From Anaerolineales bacterium UBA7227 (lineage in GTDB: Bacteria; Chloroflexota; Anaerolineae; Anaerolineales; Villigracilaceae), in the NCBI GenBank assembly GCA_002473085.1, contig DKTP01000004.1, forward strand, positions 14,944 to 34,015: a stretch of 19,072 bases of DNA. Direction: 5' to 3'. Shown in pieces: positions 1 to 7,405 of the stretch. A program made the position numbers and the translations under genes. The notes under the pieces were generated by a model. It made no database searches and was not told the DNA's origin. It saw only the letters and a list, made by a program, of their open reading frames with translations. Each line of letters begins with the position of its first letter. Positions within the stretch are counted from its first letter, which is position 1.

Positions 1-107
1 TCCCCCGCCGTCAGCGCCCAAACTTTGCTTTTTACAAGCCCGAAAACGGAAAGAGCCAACGACAATATAACGCTTGCCCAAAGTCCGTAGATTGGAAAAA
101 CGCTCAT
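1..107 (-). CDS. Partial membrane protein, N-terminus only
   Basis: An open frame starts with ATG at 105-107 and runs off the left edge without a stop, giving about 35 residues. They begin MSVFPIYGLWAS and continue into a hydrophobic stretch (residues about 8-25) followed by lysines, which looks like a first membrane segment or uncleaved signal anchor. A purine-rich GAGGGTGG sequence lies just upstream as a possible ribosome binding site. The start is only 20 bases after the stop of the amidohydrolase gene on the same strand, so the two are probably co-transcribed. I do not recognise the family. The base composition is less GC-rich than in neighbouring genes. The rest of the gene is outside the window, so function cannot be judged. 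Confidence 0.55.
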   Translation of the reverse strand, partial: MSVFPIYGLWASVILSLALSVFGLVKSKVWALTAG

Positions 108-127
108 TGCCGCCACCCTCGAATTTC

Positions 128-1510
128 TTAACTCGTCAACAACTTCTTCGCCGCTTGGTTGTGACGCTCGATGATCTTGCCTTCGTCCGCCGTCGCCAAC
201 TGCCCTTCCTTGACGATGAATTTCCCGCCGACGACGGTGTAATCCACGCGGACGGGTTGACCGAACACTACGGCGGAGACAGGATCGTGCATCCCTGCAA
301 ATTCGAGGCGGTTAAGGTCCACCGCGAAGAAGTCCGCGCATTTGCCGATTTCGAGCGAGCCGATGTCGTTCCGTCCGAGCACCGCCGCGCCGCCGCGCGT
401 GCCGAGGTAAAGCGCCTCGCGTCCCGTCATCAATTTGCGGTTGGGATCGTTGGAAAGCGAGAAGCCTGTGATCCCCTCTTTGACGCGGGAAAGCAGCATC
501 GCCTGGCGGACCTCCGCCAGCAGGTGCGAGCCGTCGTTAGAGGCGGAGCCGTCCACGCCGATGCCGACGTTGACTCCCGCCTGGCGATATTCCTTGATGG
601 GCGCGATGCCCGAAGCCAGCCGCATGTTCGAGTGGGGACAGTGCGCCACGCCGCAGTTGTGTTCCGCGAAGACTTTGATCTCCGCGTCGTTGACCCAGAT
701 GGCGTGCGCGAACCAGACGTCTCCGCCGACCCAGTCCACCTCCTGCATGTAGCCGACGGGACGGTGACCGAACATCTGCATGCAGAACTGCTCTTCGTCC
801 TCGGTCTCGGCGAGGTGGGTGTGGAGATGGACGCCGTATTCCCGCGCCAGTTTCGCGGACTCTTTCATCAGGTCGGTCGTGACGGAGAACGGCGAACACG
901 GCGCCAGGACGATCTGCGTCATCGCGCCGGGTTTGGGGTCGTGATATTTTTGGATCAGCCGCTGGGAATCTTTCAGGATGGAGTCTTCGCTGTCCACGAC
1001 GGAGTCGGGCGGGAGTCCGCCGTCTTTTTCGCTCAAACTCATCGAGCCGCGCGAGGCGTGCAGGCGGAGTCCGATCTCGGAGGCCGCGGCAATTTCATCG
1101 TCGAGGCGCGAACCGTTGGGGAAGAGATAGAGATGGTCGGAGGCGGTGGTACATCCAGAGAGGGCGAGTTCGCTCAGCGCGGTCTGCGTCGAGACGAAGA
1201 TGTCTTCGGGCGTGAGCCGCGCCCAGATGGGATAGAGCGTCTTCAGCCAGTTGAACAGGTTGGCGTCCTGCGCGGCGGGGACGGCGCGGGTGAGCGTCTG
1301 GTAGAAGTGATGGTGCGTGTTGACGAGTCCTGGCAGCAGCACATGCCCGCGCAGGTCGAGGACTTCGTCGGCGGTCTGGTTTCGCAATTCGGAGACGGGC
1401 GCGACTTCCTCGATGAACCCGCCGCGAATGAAAAGACCGCCATCGGGAATTTCCCGCTGGCGGTCATCCATCGTGACAAGATACGCGTTTTTGATGAGAA
1501 GTGTGTTCAT
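128..1510 (-). CDS. 8-oxoguanine deaminase-like amidohydrolase
   Basis: The 460-residue cytosolic protein belongs to the metal-dependent amidohydrolase superfamily (ATZ/TRZ and guanine-deaminase-like branch). The metal and catalytic residues are visible: H66-x-H68 in the NTHHHF segment, H232 in HTHLAE, H269 in FAHA, and D320 in GIGVDGSASNDG. The segments RGSMSLSEKDGG and GVAHCPHSNMRL, with the VDGSASND end, are those I associate with 8-oxoguanine deaminase, which converts 8-oxoguanine to urate and ammonia in clearance of oxidised purine bases. Hydroxyatrazine-type hydrolases are close relatives, so the substrate is inferred. I start at the ATG giving MNTLLIKNAYLVTMDD, because the residues further upstream overlap the promoter -10 box. 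No clear Shine-Dalgarno precedes this ATG. The gene diverges from the aminopeptidase gene. Confidence 0.85.
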   Translation of the reverse strand: MNTLLIKNAYLVTMDDRQREIPDGGLFIRGGFIEEVAPVSELRNQTADEVLDLRGHVLLPGLVNTHHHFYQTLTRAVPAAQDANLFNWLKTLYPIWARLTPEDIFVSTQTALSELALSGCTTASDHLYLFPNGSRLDDEIAAASEIGLRLHASRGSMSLSEKDGGLPPDSVVDSEDSILKDSQRLIQKYHDPKPGAMTQIVLAPCSPFSVTTDLMKESAKLAREYGVHLHTHLAETEDEEQFCMQMFGHRPVGYMQEVDWVGGDVWFAHAIWVNDAEIKVFAEHNCGVAHCPHSNMRLASGIAPIKEYRQAGVNVGIGVDGSASNDGSHLLAEVRQAMLLSRVKEGITGFSLSNDPNRKLMTGREALYLGTRGGAAVLGRNDIGSLEIGKCADFFAVDLNRLEFAGMHDPVSAVVFGQPVRVDYTVVGGKFIVKEGQLATADEGKIIERHNQAAKKLLTS

Positions 1511-1545
1511 GGTCAATTTGCCCAGTTGTCTGACAAATTTTCCAT

Positions 1546-1574
1546 AGTGTAGCAAAAAAAGAGACGACTGTCAA
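1546..1574 (-). promoter_or_regulatory. Sigma70-type promoter of the amidohydrolase
   Basis: On the minus strand a perfect TTGACA (-35, at 1569-1574) is followed by a 17-base spacer containing a T-run and then TACACT (-10, at 1546-1551, 4 of 6 matches). Transcription would start near 1539, leaving a leader of about 28 bases before the ATG at 1510. It lies in the 133-base divergent gap shared with the aminopeptidase gene. Confidence 0.7.
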
Positions 1575-1643
1575 ATTAAATCTTTCGGCATCCTCCCGTC
1601 GGTGATAAGATTGGCTCATTGAATTCCCAACAAAGGAGCATAC

Positions 1644-3170
1644 ATGGACATCACGACATTTACGCAATCGCTTCAGACCGCGCAGACCGACGCGGTCCTT
1701 GTGGACGTGACGGAGGACGCGTCCGCGCTGACGGGCGCGGCGGGCGCGCTCGACCAGGCGCTTGGCGGCGCCCTCCGCGACCTGCTTCAGACGGGCGACT
1801 TCCGCGGCAAGCCGAACGAGACGGCGCTGCTCTACACGCGCGGGGCGATCCCCGCGCCGCGCGTCATCGCCGTTGGACTCGGCAAAGCGGACGAGGTCAC
1901 TCCCGACCGAATCCGACAGGCGGCCGCGGCGGGGATGAAGAAAGCGCGCGACATGGGATGCAGGACTGTGGCCGCGTCGCTTTTCGGCGCGGAGACGGGG
2001 CGCGTCGCCGCGGACCTCGCGGCGCGGTCGTTGACCGAGGGCGCGCTGCTCGGCCTCTACCGCTGGCGCGTCAACCATACCGAACCCGCGGAGCGCGCCG
2101 ACCCTGAGAGTCTGTCGCTGGCGGCCGATCCCGCGCAGGTTCAGGAAGCGGAAGCGGGCATTCGCGCGGGCGAGGCCGTCGCCGCGGGAATCAACCGTGC
2201 CCGCGACCTCGTCAACCAGGCGCCGAATGTGATGACGCCCTCCGGCCTGGGCGCGGCCGCCGAAGCGATGTCGAAAGAGGCGGGGGTGCGGTGCGTCGTC
2301 CACGATCTGGAGTGGATCCGCGATCAGAGGATGAACGCGTTCCTGGCGGTGGGGCAGGGGTCGGCCAATCCGCCGAGGTTCATCGAGATGGAATATCGCG
2401 GCTCTGAGGCCGCGCCGATCGTCTTCGTCGGCAAGGGCGTCACGTTTGACTCGGGCGGAATCAGCATCAAGCCCGGCGAGGGGATGGAAGACATGCGCAG
2501 CGACATGGCCGGCGCGGCGGCGGTGATCGGCGCGCTGGAAGCGATCGCCAAAATGAAACTGCCCGTCCATGTGGTGGGGCTGATCGCGGCCACCGAAAAC
2601 CTGCCCAGCGGGACGGCGTATCGCCCCGCGGACGTGATCGTCTCTCGAAAAGGTACGACCATCGAGGTCGTCAACACCGACGCGGAGGGACGCATGACCC
2701 TCGCCGACGCGCTGGATTACGCGTCCGAATTCAAGCCGCAGGCCGTGATCGACCTCGCCACGTTGACGGGCGCGTGCGTCGTCGCGCTCGGCGAGAACGT
2801 GGCCGCGGGCTACTTCTGCAACGACGAGTCGCTGGCGCAAAAAGTGGAGGAGGCGGCCAAATCTTCCGCCGAGAAATTGTGGCGGCTGCCGCTCTATCCC
2901 GATTACCACGAGAGAATTAAGACCGACTACGCCGACATCAAGAACACGGGCAACCGCTTCGGCGGCGTGGGGACCAGCGCGGCCTTCCTCGAAGTGTTCA
3001 CGTCATACCCGTGGGCGCATTGGGACATTGCGGGCATGGCGCAGGATAAGACCGGCGCGAGCCCGCTCCAGCCGTTTTCGCATCCCGCGTACTCCGCCCG
3101 CGGCGCGACGGGATTCGGCGTGAGGGCGCTGGTGAGCCTCGCGCAGAATTGGAAATCGCGCGGAGGATGA
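1644..3170 (+). CDS. pepA: Leucyl aminopeptidase, M17 family (cytosol aminopeptidase)
   Basis: The 508-residue enzyme removes N-terminal residues from peptides using two bound metal ions in the cytosol. The C-terminal catalytic domain (about residues 180-505) shows the family signature: GKGVTFDSGG with K264 and D269, K276 in SIKPGEGM, D287 in SDMAGAAA, and the NTDAEGRM motif with D346, E348 and R350. The N-terminal part (1-170) is the usual divergent alpha/beta domain. Full length agrees with the family (about 480-510). The start is set by a clean AAAGGAG Shine-Dalgarno seven bases upstream of the ATG. Its stop overlaps a possible ATG start of the next gene as ATGA, suggesting translational coupling. 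Divergence from the leftward amidohydrolase gene implies a promoter at about 1575-1630, but I see no convincing one there. Confidence 0.95.
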   Translation: MDITTFTQSLQTAQTDAVLVDVTEDASALTGAAGALDQALGGALRDLLQTGDFRGKPNETALLYTRGAIPAPRVIAVGLGKADEVTPDRIRQAAAAGMKKARDMGCRTVAASLFGAETGRVAADLAARSLTEGALLGLYRWRVNHTEPAERADPESLSLAADPAQVQEAEAGIRAGEAVAAGINRARDLVNQAPNVMTPSGLGAAAEAMSKEAGVRCVVHDLEWIRDQRMNAFLAVGQGSANPPRFIEMEYRGSEAAPIVFVGKGVTFDSGGISIKPGEGMEDMRSDMAGAAAVIGALEAIAKMKLPVHVVGLIAATENLPSGTAYRPADVIVSRKGTTIEVVNTDAEGRMTLADALDYASEFKPQAVIDLATLTGACVVALGENVAAGYFCNDESLAQKVEEAAKSSAEKLWRLPLYPDYHERIKTDYADIKNTGNRFGGVGTSAAFLEVFTSYPWAHWDIAGMAQDKTGASPLQPFSHPAYSARGATGFGVRALVSLAQNWKSRGG

Positions 3171-3850
3171 ATTTGACGGATCACAAACCCGAGGCGTTCA
3201 TTGCCCAATTCGAATCCCGCCTTCCCGCCGCGCTGCGGAAGACGCTGCGGCGGCTCGATTCTCCCTTTGCCATTCAGCAATATCTCGACTCGATGCCCTA
3301 CGTCGGCGAGGAGCGCGACCGATCTCCGTTGAACGTGATGCTCGACAATCAAAGTCACTGCCTCGACGGGGGATTCCTGGCCGCGCTCTGCCTGTGGCGG
3401 ATCGGATTCCGCCCGCTTCTCATTGACATCGTGCCGTATCCCGGCGAGGACGACGACCACGTCCTCGCGCTGTATCAGATTGAAGGACGCTGGGGCGCGC
3501 TGGCGAAGTCCAACTATGTCAATTTGGGATTCCGCGAACCTGTCTATAAGTCCCTGCGCGAACTGGCGATGACCTACTTCGAGCATTACGTCAGTATCAC
3601 CCAGCGGAAGGTCTTGCGCGGCTACACGCGTCCGCTCGACGCGTCGCGCTACACCCGTCTCAACTGGGCGTGGGACGAGGAGGGCGCGAACGTCTTGTAC
3701 TACAAACACTTCTACGGACGCCCGGCCGTCCCGCTTGTGACTCGCAGCATGGCCGCCCGGCTCAGCCGCGTTACGGATAGGAACTACGCCTCCGAAACTT
3801 TGTTCACCAACCTGGATGAGTCGTTCGGGAATCGTCCCGACAGCAAATAG
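3167..3850 (+). CDS. Transglutaminase-like (cysteine protease fold) protein
   Basis: This is a 227-residue, apparently cytosolic protein with no signal peptide or membrane segment. A conserved-looking cysteine sits at the start of a helix in SHCLDGGFLAALCLWRIG (C65), and a histidine follows in the strand DDDHVLALYQ (H98). This Cys then His order and spacing resemble the transglutaminase-like/NlpC-type papain fold. The third residue may be N116 in KSNY. The substrate is unknown. The ATG at 3167 overlaps the pepA stop as ATGA, but GGAGG at 3162-3166 touches that ATG. The same GGAGG is ideally spaced (6 bases) for an in-frame TTG at 3173, so the true start may be 3173. A farther TTG at 3149 is less likely. 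Coupling with pepA hints at a role in peptide or amide turnover. Confidence 0.7.
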   Translation: MNLTDHKPEAFIAQFESRLPAALRKTLRRLDSPFAIQQYLDSMPYVGEERDRSPLNVMLDNQSHCLDGGFLAALCLWRIGFRPLLIDIVPYPGEDDDHVLALYQIEGRWGALAKSNYVNLGFREPVYKSLRELAMTYFEHYVSITQRKVLRGYTRPLDASRYTRLNWAWDEEGANVLYYKHFYGRPAVPLVTRSMAARLSRVTDRNYASETLFTNLDESFGNRPDSK

Positions 3851-3981
3851 CGGATCGTTTTTAGGCGTCCCGTTTCTTTTTCGTCTCTTGCCGCGTTCTT
3901 TACCATCTCTTTACGTTGACCTGCTATCCTTTGGGCGTAATCAGGACCAAAACCTGAAATTTCACTCGAAGGAGTATCAAC

Positions 3982-4464
3982 ATGAAAAAGACGCTTTTGA
4001 TCGTCATGGTCGCAGTTTTGGCGCTCGGCGCCTTCGGCGTCGGCGCGGTGTCGGCGCAGGGCGGCAACCCGCCCGCGAATCCGTATGGCTACGGACGCGG
4101 CCCGATGATGGGCGGCGGACGCGGCGGCTACGGTCCCATGCGCGATTACGTGGAAAAGGCCCTCGCCTCCAAACTCGGCCTGACCGAGGCGCAAGTGGAG
4201 CAGGAACTGACCGTCAAGCCGATGTACCAGGTCGCGCTCGACCACGGCGTGCAGCAGGCGGACCTCGCGGCCTTCATGGCGGACATCCACAAGACGGCCT
4301 CCGCGGCCGCCGTCAAGGATGGCGTCATCACGCAGGCGCAGGCCGATGCCATGCTTCAGCGCATGGCGCAGACTGGCTTCAACTTCGGCAATTGCACGAT
4401 GGGCGGCGGCTACGGACGCGGCGCCGGGATGATGGGCGGACGCTGGCAGAATCAGAATCCGTAA
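3982..4464 (+). CDS. Secreted Gly/Met-rich small protein
   Basis: The 160-residue protein has a classical signal peptide (MKKTLLIVMVAVLALGAFG..., probable cleavage after VSA at about residue 25). The mature part starts with a Gly/Met/Arg/Tyr-rich stretch (about 30-52, with MMGGGRGGYG). A helical core of about 80 residues (55-132) contains two similar segments, LGLTEAQVEQEL and DGVITQAQADAML. A second Gly/Met-rich tail (about 139-156) contains MGGGYGRGAGMMGG. The core recalls small DUF2680-type or Spy-like exported proteins, but I cannot assign it firmly. The paired Met/Gly-rich ends could bind metal or a surface, which is inference. An AAGGAG Shine-Dalgarno lies seven bases before the ATG, and a strong terminator follows, so the gene is probably monocistronic. 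Confidence 0.8.
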   Translation: MKKTLLIVMVAVLALGAFGVGAVSAQGGNPPANPYGYGRGPMMGGGRGGYGPMRDYVEKALASKLGLTEAQVEQELTVKPMYQVALDHGVQQADLAAFMADIHKTASAAAVKDGVITQAQADAMLQRMAQTGFNFGNCTMGGGYGRGAGMMGGRWQNQNP

Positions 4465-4487
4465 GCGGCCAGCAGCGCGCGCAACGG

Positions 4488-4526
4488 AGTCGGGTGGACG
4501 AGTTTCGTCCGCCCGACTTTTGTTTT
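4488..4526 (+). terminator. Intrinsic terminator of the secreted-protein gene
   Basis: A 14-base-pair stem (4488-4501 with 4505-4518, one G-T wobble) closes a three-base loop and runs straight into a T-rich tract, TTTTGTTTT. It lies 24 bases after the stop codon at 4464. This is one of the clearest sites in the window. Confidence 0.92.
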
Positions 4527-4778
4527 GGCGGCCGCGGCGCGGGATTCGGATTCGCGTTGCAGGCGATTTTCCGACCTGCTTCGCTGGGGTTTGCAACGGA
4601 GGTATACTTTATTTCCCGGTCCCCTGGCGCTTTGGGATGGAACGCGATGAACGCGGATCGGCGCGGTCACGTTCTCGAATTGTACGAAGAAATGGCTCCT
4701 TGTTCCGCGCAGTCCGCGCCCTGTTTGTCAGGCGGCTGGTTTATTTTCACATTTCTACGTCAGCACAGGAGATTTATC
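4527..4778. other. Non-coding gap with a degenerate palindrome
   Basis: Together with the terminator, this is a 314-base stretch without a convincing gene. Frames that read through it have no ribosome binding site and change composition against the flanking genes. It contains the imperfect inverted repeat described separately at 4641-4720. The last 30 bases hold the AGGAG Shine-Dalgarno (4767-4771) of the next gene. No clear promoter was found, although TATACT at 4602-4607 is a possible -10 box. Confidence 0.5.
4641..4720. repeat. Imperfect inverted repeat, oligo 'cgcgga(t)'-type element
   Basis: The left side carries closely spaced near-copies, AACGCGATGAACGCGGAT (4641-4658). The arm 4653-4666 (GCGGATCGGCGCGG) is largely complementary to 4705-4717 (CCGCGCAGTCCGC), with about 38 bases between the arms. 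The wording resembles the second element at 14431-14545. I regard both as decayed members of a widespread family of non-coding repeats. That classification is from memory, not from a search. Confidence 0.4.
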
Positions 4779-5246
4779 ATGGAACAACGTCTCGATTACA
4801 AACAAGCCTCGCCGCGCGCCTTTCAGGCCATGCTTCAAATGGAGCATGAAGTTCACAAAAGCGGACTGGAAGAATCCCTGCTGGAACTGGTCAAATCCCG
4901 CGCCTCGCAGATCAACGGCTGCGCCTGGTGCCTGGACATGCACACCAAAGACGCCCGCGCCCGCGGCGAGACCGAACAGCGTCTCTACCTGCTTTCCGTC
5001 TGGCGCGAGTCGCCGTGTTACACGGAGCGCGAACGCGCCGCGCTGGCCTGGACGGAGGCGCTCACCCAGCTTTCCGCCACGCACGACGTGCCGGATGAAG
5101 TGTACGAGCAGGCGCGCGCCCAATTCAGCGAAAAGGAGCTGGTGGATCTAACGCTGGCGATCATCGCCATCAACGGTTGGAATCGGCTCAACGTCGCCTT
5201 CCGCTCTACGGTCGGGGATTACGTCAGTCCGCATGCGGCGGAGTAG
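4779..5246 (+). CDS. Carboxymuconolactone decarboxylase/AhpD-family protein
   Basis: The 155-residue all-helical protein has the AhpD-like redox motif CAWCLDMHTKDAR, with C48 and C51 forming the CxxC pair and H55 following, within INGCAWCLDMH. Family members are alkylhydroperoxidase-like thiol enzymes that reduce peroxides or act in related detoxification, usually as cytosolic oligomers. The later segment ERAALAWTEALTQL and the tail LTLAIIAINGWNRLNVAF match the core-domain fold. The ATG is preceded by AGGAG at a suitable distance. Longer upstream reading frames run through the non-coding gap and are not credible. The electron donor cannot be told from the sequence. The gene stands alone, with a terminator before it and a GC-rich hairpin after it. 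Confidence 0.88.
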   Translation: MEQRLDYKQASPRAFQAMLQMEHEVHKSGLEESLLELVKSRASQINGCAWCLDMHTKDARARGETEQRLYLLSVWRESPCYTERERAALAWTEALTQLSATHDVPDEVYEQARAQFSEKELVDLTLAIIAINGWNRLNVAFRSTVGDYVSPHAAE

Positions 5247-5253
5247 CGGCGCG

Positions 5254-5289
5254 GGATGCGGGCCGGCGCCTTCCGCGCGGCCCGCATCC
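5254..5289 (+). terminator. GC-rich hairpin after the AhpD-like gene
   Basis: A perfect 11-base-pair stem (5254-5264 with 5279-5289) encloses a 14-base loop directly after the stop codon at 5246. No T-tract follows, so it could be a weak terminator, a 3'-end stabiliser, or a pause site. Confidence 0.5.
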
Positions 5290-5325
5290 GCATTGATCGC
5301 CGCGGACGTCGGCCAAGTTCAACCG

Positions 5326-5334
5326 TGTTATAAT
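5326..5334 (+). promoter_or_regulatory. Extended -10 promoter of the glycan operon
   Basis: TGTTATAAT is a perfect extended -10 box (TGnTATAAT), followed by an AT-rich start region. No good -35 box is visible 17 bases upstream, which extended -10 promoters can do without. Transcription from about 5341 would give a leader of roughly 85 bases to the ATG at 5426. It is the only convincing promoter found ahead of the five genes ending at 10984. Confidence 0.65.
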
Positions 5335-5425
5335 TTTTTGCATCGAAAACGAAGCAGGGGCCCCTTCCGTCATCCTCGATCCGATCCCGACGGAGGCGAC
5401 GGCCTCTGCGCTTGCGGAGCAGCTC

Positions 5426-7405
5426 ATGGATAATCGAAAAAGCGATTTTATCGCGGCGCTAAATCTTGTCCGTCGCATTTCGGCGCTTGTGGGAATTGTT
5501 CTGATTGCGGCGGGAGAATTTATGATGGTTGCCGCTCCCGTAGTCGACCATAAAACTCCAACCGGCCTCTGGATCTCGATTTTGGGGATTCTGATTCTGC
5601 TGGCGGCGTTGTTTCTTAAGACCAGTCCCGCGGCGGAGGCGAAACTTTCCCAATTTAAAATGACCCGGAAAGCTTTTGGACTCCTTCTATCGCTACTCCT
5701 GTGCGGATTGACGATCTTTGCGTTTGTGCTGTTCCGAAAATACGGCAATCAAAATTTTATCCCCGTTATTTTGACCTGGCTTGCCAGCGGCCTCATGTAC
5801 CTTCTCGCTTTCGGGGACATGCGCTTATCCGGCTTGGACCTTCGCGCCTGGTTGAAAAAATACAGGATCGAACTTATCCTGCTCGGCCTGGCCGTCGTGA
5901 TTGGCGCCGTTTTGCGGTTTTACCAATTGGGGGACGTTCCCGGGGTGATCGACGGCGACGAGGGCTTGATCGGGTTGAACGCGCAATTGACCGCGGATGG
6001 AGACCTGTCCAGCCCCTTCTCGTTATGGGAAAACTTCGGCTCCCTGTATCTTCAGCTGGTCAATTGGATGTTCGGTCTGTTTGGGGCGTCCGCGTTCTCG
6101 CTCCGCATTTTGCCCGCGATCAGCGGAACGCTGGCGATCCCGGCGTTGTATTTGCTGGCGCGGCAGATTGCCGGTCCCCGCATCGCGGTCATCGCGGCAT
6201 TTCTTCTCTCCGCCTCTCACGCGCACATCCACTTTAGCCACATTGGGTCGGTGGGATACATTCACGATACCTGGATCATCCCGCTGGAATTATATTTTCT
6301 ACTGCGCGGCATCGAGAAACGCAATTCTTTTCTGATGGCCGCCGGCGGCCTTTTGCTGGCTTTCCACTACAGGCTGTATCTGACCTCTCAATTCGTCACC
6401 GGCCTGGTCGCTCTCTACATGTTGTTCCTGTTTCTGTGGCATCGGCCGCGGTTTAAGGCTGCCTGGAAACAGATGTTAACGTTCTGGGGCGGCTTTCTTG
6501 TGATGATGGCGCCTCAAATGCGCTATATCATCCGCAACCCCAATGAAATGGTGAACCGTCTCATGCAGGACGGCACCTTCCAATCCGGCTGGCTCCAGCA
6601 AAGGATGGCGGACACCGGGCAGTCGGCTTTCCAGATCCTCGCCGACCGCGTGCTGCATTCTTTCCTGTCCCTGATCTACTATCCCGCCATTGATTTTTAC
6701 GGCGCAAACTTCCCGTTGCTGAGCGTTTTTTCGGCGATCTTCTTTCTGATCGGCCTCGGACTGATCCTCAACCGCGTCAAGTCTCCGTCGTATCTGCTGT
6801 TGAACTGGTATTTCTGGGCCGGCACCTTTTCCATCGGACTGTTTTCCATCCCCGCCAGCGCTGATTCCTACCGGATGCTCATCGTCCTGCCCGCCGCGTT
6901 CGTGATCGCAGCCATCGGCATAGACAAACTTCTGGAAGTGGCCGGCTTCCAGTGGGAGACGCTGCCGCGGTCCTATGCGGTCGCGGCCGTCGTGATCCTC
7001 GCGGGGACGTCCTTCCTGAATGTCCGTATATATTATTCGGATTTTGCCGGCAAATGTCGTTACGGCGGGAACCTCGAAGGAAGATTCGCCTCCTATCTTG
7101 GCAGTTACGTCAGGACGGTTGACGAGAATTCCGACGTTTATCTCTTGAGCGACGCCATCTATTTCTATGGCTCGCATGGCTCGACGGATTTTTTGAGCGG
7201 CCGAAGGAAAATCGTCAATTACAGCGAGCCAATGGACGCTTATCGCGTGCAATATGGCGAGACCCTCATCGCCAGCCCCAACCGGATAGACGAGTTGCTT
7301 GCCTGGGCCTCTATCCATCGCGGCGGCCAGCTGACCACCATCCGGGATTGCCAAAACGTGATCCTGGTCGCATACAAACTGCCCGAGAAACTCTTTGAAC
7401 CCTGA
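5426..7405 (+). CDS. GT-C fold membrane glycosyltransferase (GT39/ArnT-like)
   Basis: The 659-residue polytopic membrane protein has about 11-13 hydrophobic segments. Two to four of them (residues 20-130) precede the usual GT-C core. After the membrane segment ending near residue 163, the first large outer loop holds the acidic motif DGDEGLIG (D176, D178, E179), which matches the metal-binding/catalytic motif of the PMT/ArnT class. These enzymes use polyprenyl-phosphate sugars and transfer the sugar to protein, lipid or glycan on the outer face. The C-terminal 150 residues (from about 520) are soluble and presumably extracellular. GGAG lies six bases before the ATG. It leads the operon, and the next gene's TTG start overlaps its end by 11 bases. 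Acceptor and donor are unknown. Confidence 0.82.
   Translation: MDNRKSDFIAALNLVRRISALVGIVLIAAGEFMMVAAPVVDHKTPTGLWISILGILILLAALFLKTSPAAEAKLSQFKMTRKAFGLLLSLLLCGLTIFAFVLFRKYGNQNFIPVILTWLASGLMYLLAFGDMRLSGLDLRAWLKKYRIELILLGLAVVIGAVLRFYQLGDVPGVIDGDEGLIGLNAQLTADGDLSSPFSLWENFGSLYLQLVNWMFGLFGASAFSLRILPAISGTLAIPALYLLARQIAGPRIAVIAAFLLSASHAHIHFSHIGSVGYIHDTWIIPLELYFLLRGIEKRNSFLMAAGGLLLAFHYRLYLTSQFVTGLVALYMLFLFLWHRPRFKAAWKQMLTFWGGFLVMMAPQMRYIIRNPNEMVNRLMQDGTFQSGWLQQRMADTGQSAFQILADRVLHSFLSLIYYPAIDFYGANFPLLSVFSAIFFLIGLGLILNRVKSPSYLLLNWYFWAGTFSIGLFSIPASADSYRMLIVLPAAFVIAAIGIDKLLEVAGFQWETLPRSYAVAAVVILAGTSFLNVRIYYSDFAGKCRYGGNLEGRFASYLGSYVRTVDENSDVYLLSDAIYFYGSHGSTDFLSGRRKIVNYSEPMDAYRVQYGETLIASPNRIDELLAWASIHRGGQLTTIRDCQNVILVAYKLPEKLFEP

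Noticed and set aside
74..1552. Long plus-strand open frame of 492 codons
   Set aside because: It is antisense to the amidohydrolase gene, whose protein has all family motifs. The frame has charged, repetitive composition and no domain signature.
1464..2909. Long minus-strand open frame of 481 codons
   Set aside because: It lies antisense across pepA and its promoter region and is Arg/His/Gly-rich, as expected for a GC-rich shadow frame.
3816..4778. In-frame N-terminal extension of the AhpD-like protein
   Set aside because: The extension would run through the secreted-protein gene and a strong terminator. A good Shine-Dalgarno and ATG at 4779 give the normal family length.
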